From the NCBI GenBank assembly GCA_947296835.1, contig CAMYQS010000074.1, positions 1 to 7,091 of the forward strand: DNA of 7,091 nt, in the 5' to 3' direction. Positions 1 to 6,814 of this stretch are shown here, piece by piece (within the stretch, counting starts at the first letter, position 1; each line of letters begins with the position of its first letter). The position numbers and the translations under genes are program-made. Under the pieces are notes generated by a model, which saw only the letters and a list, made by a program, of their open reading frames with translations, had not been told where the DNA came from and ran no database searches. The stretch is from an uncultured Atopostipes sp. (lineage in GTDB: Bacteria > Bacillota > Bacilli > Lactobacillales > Carnobacteriaceae_A).

Positions 1-777
1 GCACTACTATTACAGTTGGCTAAAACAAACGATGTGACGATATTTATTGTTGGACACGTCACGAAAGACGGAAGTATTGCAGGACCTCGTATGCTTGAGC
101 ATATGGTGGATACAGTTTTATATTTTGAAGGGGACAACCATCAAACATACCGTATGCTACGTGCTGTAAAAAATAGATATGGGTCAACGAACGAAATCGG
201 AATTTTTGAGATGAGAGAAGACGGTTTAAGCGAAGTAACCAATCCCTCTGAACTCTTTTTAGAAGAACGATTAGATGGGGCAACAGGTTCATCTGTCGTT
301 TCAGCAATGGAAGGTACACGTCCTTTACTAGTAGAGGTACAATCACTCGTTACACCAACATCATTTGGAAATGCTAAACGAACAGCGAGTGGGTTGGATT
401 ACAACCGAGTGTCGTTAATTATGGCGGTATTAGAGCAGCGTGTAGGCTTACTATTACAAAATTACGATGCTTATCTAAAAACGGCAGGTGGCGTGAAGTT
501 GAATGAACCAGCTATTGATTTAGCGATCGCTATAAGTATTGCCTCCAGTTATCGAGATGCAGAGACAAAAGCGACAGACTGTTTCGTTGGTGAAATTGGC
601 CTAACAGGTGAAATTCGTCGAGTGTCACATATTGAACAACGAGTGAATGAAGCTGCTAAATTAGGATTCGAACGAATCTTTATTCCCAAAAACAACTTAG
701 ATGGCTGGACACCACCAGCGAATATTGAGGTCGTCGGGTGTGTTACACTACAAGAGGTCATCAATAAAGTGCTATAA
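1..777 (+). CDS. radA: DNA repair/recombination ATPase RadA (Sms), C-terminal part; 5' end outside the window
   Basis: RadA is a cytoplasmic RecA-like ATPase that promotes branch migration and processing of recombination intermediates. The reading frame is open from base 1, giving 258 visible residues of a protein usually about 455 long. The N-terminal zinc finger and Walker A loop are therefore missing. Visible parts are the end of the ATPase core (IFIVGHVTKDG, then AGPRMLEHMVDTVLYFEGD), the RadA signature written KNRYG at 169-183 instead of the usual KNRFG, and the Lon-protease-like C-terminal domain (EGTRPLLVEVQ through GEIGLTGEIRRV). In that domain the segment EPAIDLAIA has Ala where Lon has its catalytic Ser, as is normal for RadA, so it should not be proteolytic. 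A TTG at 16 is in frame but is not a start: the upstream codons ALLLQ continue the conserved sequence. It ends in tandem TAA codons and is followed by the PIN/TRAM gene. Confidence 0.96.
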   Translation, partial: ALLLQLAKTNDVTIFIVGHVTKDGSIAGPRMLEHMVDTVLYFEGDNHQTYRMLRAVKNRYGSTNEIGIFEMREDGLSEVTNPSELFLEERLDGATGSSVVSAMEGTRPLLVEVQSLVTPTSFGNAKRTASGLDYNRVSLIMAVLEQRVGLLLQNYDAYLKTAGGVKLNEPAIDLAIAISIASSYRDAETKATDCFVGEIGLTGEIRRVSHIEQRVNEAAKLGFERIFIPKNNLDGWTPPANIEVVGCVTLQEVINKVL

Positions 778-807
778 TAATACTATTGAGTTCTATTAAA
801 AAATATG

Positions 808-814
808 AAAGGAG
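808..814 (+). promoter_or_regulatory. Ribosome binding site of the PIN/TRAM gene
   Basis: AAAGGAG lies 6 bases before the ATG at 821 and fixes that start. No promoter-like pair or terminator is evident in the 43 bases after radA, so read-through from radA is the simplest reading. Confidence 0.8.
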
Positions 815-820
815 AATGAT

Positions 821-1927
821 ATGTTTACATTATCAAAAGTAATTGGTTTCGCGATAATACTCGTATTCGGTAGCATTGGATATAACTTTTTACCGCAATT
901 ATTCGTTTATTTATTACCACAAGTTACGTGGGTCCACTCTCCATTTGTGAGTATGGTTGTCGGAACAATTATAGGGTTTTTAGTCAGTTTACTTGCAAGT
1001 AAACCAGTCGAAAATGCTTTACGTAAGTTTCAAGAGTATGTTGCAACATTAAGTGCGTCATATATTATGTTTGGAACTGCGGGGGCGATTGCAGGTTTAA
1101 TTGTCGCATGGCTAGTGAACTTACCAATTGTCGCGTTTAATATTCCAGGAATAAGTAATGTTGTTCCGATTATATTAACAGCTGTAACTGCATATGTCGG
1201 GTTTGAATTTGCATCATCAAGACGTGAGGAGATCCGTCGTATATTTATGTCAAGAAGCGAAGAGAAGGACGAAAATGAGGTTCTCGACCGAAAAGAAGGT
1301 GACAACTTCAATAAGTATAAAATTCTAGATACTAGCGTTATAATTGATGGTCGAATATTAGATGTAATTCAAGCTGGATTTATCGAAGGTGTATTCGTTG
1401 TTTCTTATCATGTCTTGAAAGAATTACAACATATTGCCGATTCTTCAGATTCACTCAAGCGTGTTCGTGGACGTAGAGGGTTAGATATTTTAAACGCCTT
1501 ACAAAAAGCAGACCGTGTTGAAGTTGAAATCGATGAAAATGAAGTACCAGAAGCAGAAGAAGTGGATATGAAACTTGTCGTACTCGCTAAAATGTTAGAC
1601 GGTGTAGTCGTGACGAATGACTACAACTTAAATAAAGTTGCTGAATTCCAGAATGTACAAGTACTAAACATCAATGAGTTAGCAAATGCGTTGAAACCAG
1701 TTGTTATTCCTGGTGAAATGATGCGCGTATTAATTGTAAAAGAAGGTACGGAACGTTCGCAAGGTGTTGCTTATTTAGATGACGGAACGATGATTGTTGT
1801 TGAAGAAGGAAAACATCACATTAATGAACAAAAAGACGTTCTCGTAACAAGTTCACTACAAACAAATGCCGGACGTATGATTTTTGCTAAATTAGCTGAT
1901 GAACAAAGGGCTATCAATAATTATTAA
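821..1927 (+). CDS. yacL: Membrane-anchored PIN/TRAM domain protein, YacL family
   Basis: This 368-residue protein has the YacL architecture. There are about four hydrophobic membrane segments at residues 7-32, 42-60, 82-101 and 112-130. A charged linker (about 133-165) follows, then a cytoplasmic PIN nuclease-fold domain (about 167-290) and a TRAM-like nucleic-acid-binding domain (about 296-357). PIN acidic residues are visible: D170 in ILDTSVIIDGR, E201 in VLKELQ, D249 in EVDMKLV and D267 in VTNDYNL. The metal-binding site of a PIN ribonuclease therefore looks intact. The biological substrate of this family is, to my knowledge, not settled; RNA cleavage at the membrane is an inference from the domains. 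No antitoxin-like partner is adjacent, so this is not a VapBC toxin pair. Length and position between radA and gltX match the family. It ends in tandem TAA codons. Confidence 0.93.
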   Translation: MFTLSKVIGFAIILVFGSIGYNFLPQLFVYLLPQVTWVHSPFVSMVVGTIIGFLVSLLASKPVENALRKFQEYVATLSASYIMFGTAGAIAGLIVAWLVNLPIVAFNIPGISNVVPIILTAVTAYVGFEFASSRREEIRRIFMSRSEEKDENEVLDRKEGDNFNKYKILDTSVIIDGRILDVIQAGFIEGVFVVSYHVLKELQHIADSSDSLKRVRGRRGLDILNALQKADRVEVEIDENEVPEAEEVDMKLVVLAKMLDGVVVTNDYNLNKVAEFQNVQVLNINELANALKPVVIPGEMMRVLIVKEGTERSQGVAYLDDGTMIVVEEGKHHINEQKDVLVTSSLQTNAGRMIFAKLADEQRAINNY

Positions 1928-1953
1928 TAAAACAAACTATTTTTAATTGCTTG

Positions 1954-1960
1954 AAAGGGG
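1954..1960 (+). promoter_or_regulatory. Ribosome binding site of gltX
   Basis: AAAGGGG lies 9 bases before the ATG at 1970. The 42-base gap after the PIN/TRAM gene holds no clear promoter, terminator or T-box. Confidence 0.75.
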
Positions 1961-1969
1961 AAATACAAA

Positions 1970-3442
1970 ATGACTGAAAAAGTTCGTGTACGTTATGCAC
2001 CAAGTCCAACAGGATTCTTGCATATTGGTAATGCACGTACAGCATTATTTAACTATTTATTTGCTAGACATTACGGAGGAGACTTTGTTATCCGTATTGA
2101 GGATACAGACCGTAAACGACATGTAGACCAGGGTGAACTTAGCCAGCTTGAAAACTTGAAATGGCTAAACTTGAATTGGGATGAAGGTCCAGATGTTGGA
2201 GGAGACTATGGTCCATACCGTCAGTCAGAACGTCTGCACATTTACGATCCACTGGTTGAACAATTATTAGAAAAAGACAAAGCTTATAAATGTTACTGTA
2301 CACCAGAAGAATTAGAAGCTGAGCGTGAAGAACAACGTGCGCAAGGTATCATGCCACAATATAGTGGCAAGTGTGCACATCTGTCAGATGAAGAGCGTGC
2401 TGAAAAAGAAGCAGCAGGTTTAGAGTCAAGTGTTCGTATCCGTGTACCAAAAGACGGTGTTTATGAATTTGAAGACTTAGTAAAAGGTCCAATTTCATTT
2501 GAATCAAAATCAGTTGGTAGCGACTGGGTTATCCAAAAACGTGATGGTATGCCAACGTATAACTTCGCTGTAGTAGCGGATGACCACTTTATGGAAATTT
2601 CACACGTATTGCGTGGAGACGACCATATTTCAAACACACCGAAACAAATGATGGTCTATGATGCATTAGGATGGGACGCGCCGCGTTTCGGGCACATGAC
2701 ATTAATCGTTAATGCTGAAACAGGTAAGAAATTAAGTAAACGTGATACGGATGTTCTACAATTTATTGAAGATTACCGTGAATTAGGTTACTTGCCAGAA
2801 GCGCTATTTAACTTTATTACGTTATTAGGTTGGTCACCGGTTGGAGAAGACGAATTATTCACTAAAGATGAATTCGTTGAAATCTTTGACTACACTCGTT
2901 TAGGTACTTCACCTGCAGCATTTGATGCGAAAAAGTTAGACTGGATTGCGAATGAGTACGTAAAAGAATTAGACTTAGATAAATTAGTAGATCAAGTTAT
3001 CCCTCATTTGCAAGAGAAAGGTTATGTGGGTGAAACACTTTCTGGAGAAGAAATGGAACACTACACAAAACTTATTTCGCTGTATCAAAGTCAAATGAGT
3101 TATGCGGCACAACTTCCAGAAGTAGCGGGATTATTCTTTGACCAAGAAATCGAATGGTCAGAAGAAGAACGTGAAATTCTAACTGGCGAAACAGTTCCAA
3201 CTGTTTTAGAAGCATTTAAAGAGCAATTAAATAACTTAGAAGACTTTACAGCAGCTGAAGTTTCTGCAGCTGTGAAAGCTGTTCAAAAAGAAACGGGCGT
3301 AAAAGGTAAGAACTTATTTATGCCAATCCGAGTTGCAACAACGGGCCAAAAACATGGACCACAACTTGGGGATGCGATTGAATTATTAGGAAAAGAACAA
3401 ATCCTATCGCATTTAGACGAAGCTTTAGAAATGATTCAATAA
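1970..3442 (+). CDS. gltX: Glutamate--tRNA ligase (class I GluRS)
   Basis: GltX attaches glutamate to tRNA-Glu in the cytoplasm using ATP. In most Firmicutes without GlnRS it also charges tRNA-Gln, and GatCAB then converts the product; whether this enzyme does so is inferred, not seen. The 490 residues are full length. The Rossmann catalytic core carries the HIGH-type motif as HIGN (residues 18-21, in PSPTGFLHIGNARTALFNYL) and the KMSKS-type loop as KLSKR (254-258). Specificity-region sequences RIEDTD (42-47) and LRGDDHISNTPKQ (214-226) are standard. Cys108, Cys110, Cys135 and His137 keep the spacing of the zinc site known from E. coli GluRS. The helical anticodon-binding domain occupies roughly 330-490, including the typical KGKNLFMPIRVATTGQKHGP. 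It is probably the last gene of the radA transcript, because a strong terminator starts 16 bases after its stop codon. Confidence 0.97.
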   Translation: MTEKVRVRYAPSPTGFLHIGNARTALFNYLFARHYGGDFVIRIEDTDRKRHVDQGELSQLENLKWLNLNWDEGPDVGGDYGPYRQSERLHIYDPLVEQLLEKDKAYKCYCTPEELEAEREEQRAQGIMPQYSGKCAHLSDEERAEKEAAGLESSVRIRVPKDGVYEFEDLVKGPISFESKSVGSDWVIQKRDGMPTYNFAVVADDHFMEISHVLRGDDHISNTPKQMMVYDALGWDAPRFGHMTLIVNAETGKKLSKRDTDVLQFIEDYRELGYLPEALFNFITLLGWSPVGEDELFTKDEFVEIFDYTRLGTSPAAFDAKKLDWIANEYVKELDLDKLVDQVIPHLQEKGYVGETLSGEEMEHYTKLISLYQSQMSYAAQLPEVAGLFFDQEIEWSEEEREILTGETVPTVLEAFKEQLNNLEDFTAAEVSAAVKAVQKETGVKGKNLFMPIRVATTGQKHGPQLGDAIELLGKEQILSHLDEALEMIQ

Positions 3443-3457
3443 ACAGATTGTACGAAG

Positions 3458-3503
3458 ACCTATTTTAGAAGTTTGCCATTGGTAACTTCTGAAATAGGTT
3501 TTT
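3458..3503 (+). terminator. Rho-independent terminator after gltX
   Basis: The arms at 3458-3473 (ACCTATTTTAGAAGTT) and 3484-3499 (AACTTCTGAAATAGGT) pair over 16 bases with one G-T wobble. The 10-base loop can fold further through a GCC/GGT pairing. A run of five T (3499-3503) follows directly, and A-rich bases before the left arm can pair with it. This should end the radA-yacL-gltX transcript. Confidence 0.92.
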
Positions 3504-3540
3504 ACATAGTAAGAAATGATAGCGTATGCAAAAGCTTACG
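3501..3540 (+). promoter_or_regulatory. Possible promoter and operator-like inverted repeat before the MFS gene
   Basis: The transporter gene follows a strong terminator, so it should have its own promoter. The best pair I can find is weak: TTTACA at 3501-3506 and TATGCA at 3525-3530, spaced 18 bases. Overlapping the proposed -10 is an imperfect inverted repeat, CGTATGC (3523-3529) and GCTTACG (3534-3540), with 6 of 7 pairs around AAAA. It could be an operator or a small hairpin just upstream of the ribosome binding site. Both readings are tentative. Confidence 0.25.
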
Positions 3541-3543
3541 AAG

Positions 3544-3551
3544 AAAGGGAG
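3544..3551 (+). promoter_or_regulatory. Ribosome binding site deciding the MFS start
   Basis: AAAGGGAG lies 5 bases before a TTG at 3557. It is the only good Shine-Dalgarno sequence near the N-terminus and places the start 28 codons downstream of the earliest in-frame TTG at 3473. Confidence 0.8.
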
Positions 3552-3556
3552 ACGCA

Positions 3557-4786
3557 TTGAATAAGATTTTAACAAAAAATAAACATTGGGTTATTGTAGC
3601 CATTGCTAGTTTAATGTATATGGGTTCGCTTGGATTAGTCTCGAATACAATCGGTGTTTACTACACGCCGGTATCCGAAGATTTGGGGATTTTAACGGGA
3701 ACATTTTCAATGAATGCTACACTGACCATGTTATTTTCTGCATTTGGTTCGTTATTGGCCCCGCGCTTACTCGAACGAGTTGGTTGGAAGAGGACCATCG
3801 GATTCGGTGCTGTTCTCTCAGCACTTGGTATGATGGGGATGGGCTTCACACATAGTGTCGCAATTTTTAATATATTAGGAGCTATTCGCGGACTTGGGCT
3901 CGCATTTAGTGCGATGGTTCCGGTCGCTGCATTAATCAGTAACTGGTTTGAACGCATGAACGGTGTTGCGTTAAGTATCGCAACAGCCAGCAGTGGGATT
4001 ATTAGTGTGGTTTTATCTCCCATTTTACAACGATTGATTGAGACAATCGGTTGGGAAAAGACATTTGTCGTTAATGGCTTGTTAATCTTAGTGTTTTTTA
4101 TACCCGCCATTTTTGTTCCGTATGAATTCAAACCTGAATCAGAAGGTTTGCTACCATATGGTGCGATGAAGACGAAAAAGAAAGCAGATTCGAAAGTAGT
4201 CTTACAAGGACCAGTGCGCACGAAAGATTACATGGGCATAACCTTTATCGCATTGTTACTTGTTACGTTCCTACAAACATTCGCAGTTGGTTTGGCCCAA
4301 CATTTACCAGCATATAGCATGTCGATCGGGTCAACGCCAGAAGTCGCTTCTTTTACATTATCTGCGGTGATGATTGGGAATGTGTCGACGAAATTAGTCA
4401 TCGGTTATTTAAGTGACCGAATGGGTGTCGTGAAGTCGATGCTGATTTTCGGAATGATAAATATAATTTCGCTAGTCCTATTGGTGAACTGGGCAGGTGA
4501 CACCGGCTTAATCGGTGCATCGCTTGTATACGGATCGGCTTACTTTGGAGGAGTCGCGCACGTCTTGATGACGAAAGAAATGTACGGCACCCGTATCGGA
4601 AGTTATGTGAACGCACCCATCGTATTTGTTGCGAGTAGTGCAGGGGCAATCGGGAACGTCGTGATTGGGTACTTTTATGATTTTACCGGCTCATATGTCC
4701 CAATGTTCTTCGTGATTATGGTGTTACAAGTTATCGCGATGGCCGCACTCTTAGTCGCACAAAAGTATGCGCCTAAAAAAGATTAA
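3557..4786 (+). CDS. Major facilitator superfamily transporter, OFA/monocarboxylate-type
   Basis: This is a 409-residue inner-membrane protein with about 12 predicted helices (roughly 11-33, 50-70, 80-98, 102-125, 137-158, 168-188, then 227-248, 264-285, 293-311, 315-335, 350-374, 380-402). A basic cytoplasmic loop near 190-225 joins the two halves. After helix 4, RGLGLAFS followed by NWFERMNGVALSIA resembles the oxalate/formate antiporter and monocarboxylate transporter branch. The MFS loop motif is degenerate between helices 2 and 3 (GSLLAPRLLERVGWKR) but clear between helices 8 and 9 (GYLSDRMG). The substrate cannot be read from sequence; an organic anion is a guess from the family. The TTG start at 3557 follows a strong ribosome binding site. 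An upstream TTG at 3473 lies inside the gltX terminator and is rejected. The gene is an isolated unit between two terminators, in the place where cysE often stands. Confidence 0.88.
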   Translation: MNKILTKNKHWVIVAIASLMYMGSLGLVSNTIGVYYTPVSEDLGILTGTFSMNATLTMLFSAFGSLLAPRLLERVGWKRTIGFGAVLSALGMMGMGFTHSVAIFNILGAIRGLGLAFSAMVPVAALISNWFERMNGVALSIATASSGIISVVLSPILQRLIETIGWEKTFVVNGLLILVFFIPAIFVPYEFKPESEGLLPYGAMKTKKKADSKVVLQGPVRTKDYMGITFIALLLVTFLQTFAVGLAQHLPAYSMSIGSTPEVASFTLSAVMIGNVSTKLVIGYLSDRMGVVKSMLIFGMINIISLVLLVNWAGDTGLIGASLVYGSAYFGGVAHVLMTKEMYGTRIGSYVNAPIVFVASSAGAIGNVVIGYFYDFTGSYVPMFFVIMVLQVIAMAALLVAQKYAPKKD

Positions 4787-4805
4787 TTGAATAGACAAGC
4801 AAGTC

Positions 4806-4838
4806 AAAGGCCTATTTCTTTTTATGAAATGGGTTTTT
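4806..4838 (+). terminator. Rho-independent terminator after the MFS gene
   Basis: The arms AAAGGCCTATTTC (4806-4818) and GAAATGGGTTTTT (4826-4838) pair over 13 bases with three G-T wobbles around a 7-base loop. The right arm ends in five T, with further T-rich sequence to 4846. It begins 20 bases after the MFS stop codon and should separate that transcript from cysS. Confidence 0.87.
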
Positions 4839-4908
4839 ATTTGTTTGAAATTCAATGAATAAGATTATACCAAATGAGATAGACGCGATAAGATAAAAGA
4901 GGCGAAAT

Positions 4909-4938
4909 CATTTCACAGAAATGCCACATTTACAGGCA
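4909..4938 (+). repeat. Two small inverted repeats upstream of the cysS promoter
   Basis: CATTTC (4909-4914) and GAAATG (4918-4923) form a perfect 6-base inverted repeat with a 3-base centre. Overlapping it, TGCC (4922-4925) and GGCA (4935-4938) form a second short dyad. Both lie just upstream of, or over, the expected -35 region of the promoter at 4947, where a regulator could bind. They are short enough to be chance in AT-rich DNA, and no regulator is identified. Confidence 0.25.
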
Positions 4939-4946
4939 ACATGATG

Positions 4947-4952
4947 TATAAT
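4947..4952 (+). promoter_or_regulatory. -10 box of the probable cysS-mrnC-rlmB promoter
   Basis: A perfect TATAAT follows the MFS terminator and precedes cysS. No good -35 sits at 17 bases: the nearest candidates are GCCACA at 4923-4928 (18-base spacer) and ATGCCA at 4921-4926 (20-base spacer), so an activator or other contacts may compensate. Transcription would start near 4959, giving a leader of only about 30 bases. That is too short for a T-box riboswitch. Confidence 0.65.
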
Positions 4953-4987
4953 AAGAAGTACTATCAATAGACAGGAGTTTTAAATTT

Positions 4988-6400
4988 ATGATTCAGGTAT
5001 ATAATACATTAACTCGAAAAAAAGAGGATTTCATTCCAATTGAAGAAGGAAAAATAAGAATGTATTTGTGCGGGCCGACCGTATACAATTACATTCATAT
5101 TGGGAATGCTCGTAGCGCGGTTTCTTTCGATACGATTCGTCGCTATTTTGAATATCGCGGATACGATGTGAATTACGTTTCGAATTTTACAGACGTTGAT
5201 GACAAGATTATCAAAGCTGCAAAAGATTTGAAGATCGAAGCGCCAGAAGTGGCTGACAAATTCATTGCTGCGTTTTTCGAAGATACAGAAGCATTGCATG
5301 TAAAAAAAGCCGACCATCATCCACGAGTAATGGAGACCATTCCTGAAATTATCGAACTAATAGAAGCATTAATCGAGAATGGTTATGCATACGAGACAAA
5401 TGGTGATGTTTATTACCGCACGAAGAAATTTGATGATTACGGTAAGTTGAGTGGCATCACGATAGATGAGTTGCGAACAGGTGGAAGCGAGCGTCTAGAA
5501 GAAGATGCGGCGGATATCAAAGAAGAACCAATCGATTTCGCACTTTGGAAAAATGCAAAAGATGGTGAAATTAGTTGGGTATCACCTTGGGGACAAGGGC
5601 GTCCGGGCTGGCACATTGAGTGTTCAGCAATGGCGAAGAAGTATCTGGGGACAACAATTGATATTCATGCTGGTGGGCAAGATTTACAATTCCCGCATCA
5701 CGAGAATGAAATTGCACAATCGGAAGCTGCGAACGGCGAAAAATTTGCGAACTACTGGATGCATAACGGTTTTGTAACGATGGATAACGAAAAAATGAGT
5801 AAGTCTGTAGGAAACTTTAAGTTAGTCAAAGACTTGCGCGAAGTGTTCGATCCACAAGTGATTCGTTTCTTTCTGGCAACGGCACATTATCGTCGACCAT
5901 TAAGTTATACAGAAACAGCGCTTGAAGATGCGAAGACGAATGTTCAACAAATTAAAACAGCGATTAACAACGGTTATCACCGTCTGAAAACGGCTGATGA
6001 TACTTTACCGAACGATGCAGATGCGATTAAGGACTTTAGCGATCATGTCAATGCATTTACTACCGCGATGGATGATGACTTCCAAGCGCAAAATGGTATA
6101 ACGATTGTTTATGAAATGATTCGCGATTTAAATCGTATTATCGAACAACCAAACGTTTCAAAATATGTTCTGAAATTTATGTTAGATGAGATTTTGGAAA
6201 TACTATCAATCTTTGGAATGGAAGATTTAAAACAAGAAGAACTGCTTGACGAAGATGTTGACGCCTTAATTAAAGAGCGTGAAGAAGCACGAGCGAATAA
6301 AGATTTCGCACGCGCAGATGACATCCGAGATCAATTAAAAGCAGAAGGCATTATACTAGAAGATACAAATCAAGGTATCCGTTGGAAAAGAGCAGACTAA
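4988..6400 (+). CDS. cysS: Cysteine--tRNA ligase (class I CysRS)
   Basis: CysS charges tRNA-Cys with cysteine in the cytoplasm. The 470 residues are full length. The zinc ligands that select the cysteine thiol are present as C28 (in YLCGPTVYN), C212 (HIECSAM), H237 and E241 (FPHHENE), matching C28, C209, H234 and E238 of the E. coli enzyme. The ATP-binding signatures are HIGN at 37-40 and KMSKS at 269-273. The C-terminal helical region, including REEARANKDFARADDIRDQL (431-450), is the usual tRNA-binding part. The ATG start has AGGAG at 4973-4977, 10 bases upstream. It is the first gene of a tight group with mrnC and rlmB and has its own promoter candidate. In many relatives cysE lies directly upstream and the pair shares a leader; here an MFS gene and a terminator intervene. 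Confidence 0.97.
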   Translation: MIQVYNTLTRKKEDFIPIEEGKIRMYLCGPTVYNYIHIGNARSAVSFDTIRRYFEYRGYDVNYVSNFTDVDDKIIKAAKDLKIEAPEVADKFIAAFFEDTEALHVKKADHHPRVMETIPEIIELIEALIENGYAYETNGDVYYRTKKFDDYGKLSGITIDELRTGGSERLEEDAADIKEEPIDFALWKNAKDGEISWVSPWGQGRPGWHIECSAMAKKYLGTTIDIHAGGQDLQFPHHENEIAQSEAANGEKFANYWMHNGFVTMDNEKMSKSVGNFKLVKDLREVFDPQVIRFFLATAHYRRPLSYTETALEDAKTNVQQIKTAINNGYHRLKTADDTLPNDADAIKDFSDHVNAFTTAMDDDFQAQNGITIVYEMIRDLNRIIEQPNVSKYVLKFMLDEILEILSIFGMEDLKQEELLDEDVDALIKEREEARANKDFARADDIRDQLKAEGIILEDTNQGIRWKRAD

Positions 6401-6811
6401 ATGAATAAAAAAGATGCAAAATTACTGAATGGCTTAGCCCTAGCTTATATGGGGGACGCGGTTTATGAATTGACGATTCGCGAGTACTTACTGAGCGTGG
6501 GTCAAACAAAACCCAACCAATTACACCATATGGCAACGGAATATGTATCCGCAAGAGCACAAGCAGCGATTATGGCTGGCATGTTAGCAGAAGAGGGTTT
6601 CATTTCAGAAGAAGAAGAGAGCTACTACCGACGTGGTCGCAACTCGAAAATTAATACAAAAGCAAAAAATACAGATATCCACACGTACTTACAGTCTACA
6701 GGCTTTGAAGCATTGATGGGTTACCTGTATTTAACTGAACAGACCGAACGATTGGATGAACTGATTGATTGGTCGATTGAGTTTATTGATCAGCAGAAAG
6801 GACGCGTATAA
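6401..6811 (+). CDS. mrnC: Mini-ribonuclease III (23S rRNA maturation nuclease)
   Basis: Mini-III is a short RNase III relative that has the catalytic domain but no double-stranded RNA-binding domain. In Bacillus subtilis it trims both ends of the 23S rRNA precursor. This protein is 136 residues, the normal size. It shows the catalytic segment YMGDAVYE (residues 16-23, with D19 and E23), the family segment YYRRGRN (75-81) followed by KNTDIHTY (89-96), and the second acidic site in GFEALMGYLYL (E103). The ATG at 6401 comes immediately after the cysS stop codon with no spacer. Only a weak GGAAAAGAG (6384-6392) inside cysS serves as a ribosome binding site, so translation is probably coupled to cysS. 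It ends with tandem TAA codons just before rlmB. Confidence 0.95.
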   Translation: MNKKDAKLLNGLALAYMGDAVYELTIREYLLSVGQTKPNQLHHMATEYVSARAQAAIMAGMLAEEGFISEEEESYYRRGRNSKINTKAKNTDIHTYLQSTGFEALMGYLYLTEQTERLDELIDWSIEFIDQQKGRV

Positions 6812-6814
6812 TAA

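Noticed and set aside
821..1927. PIN domain as a VapC-type toxin
   Set aside because: The membrane helices, the C-terminal TRAM-like domain, the length and the radA/gltX context match YacL, and there is no small antitoxin gene beside it.
3661..4221. 186-codon open frame on the minus strand inside the MFS gene
   Set aside because: It is fully antisense to a clear 12-helix transporter, has no recognisable domain, and mirrors the codon pattern of the real gene; treated as a shadow frame.
4845..4871. Second upstream cysS promoter (TTGAAA at 4845-4850 with TATACC at 4866-4871)
   Set aside because: The spacer is only 15 bases and the -10 is poor compared with the perfect TATAAT at 4947.
4787..4987. 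T-box riboswitch before cysS
   Set aside because: No T-box core sequence is visible, the only terminator hairpin belongs to the MFS gene, and the -10 box leaves a leader of about 30 bases.
3443..4987. Mobile element carrying the MFS gene
   Set aside because: No transposase, integrase, long terminal inverted repeats or target duplication is visible; the similar flanking sequences are explained by terminators.
5505..5777. 90-codon open frame on the plus strand inside cysS
   Set aside because: It overlaps the conserved CysRS catalytic core in another frame, with no family resemblance.
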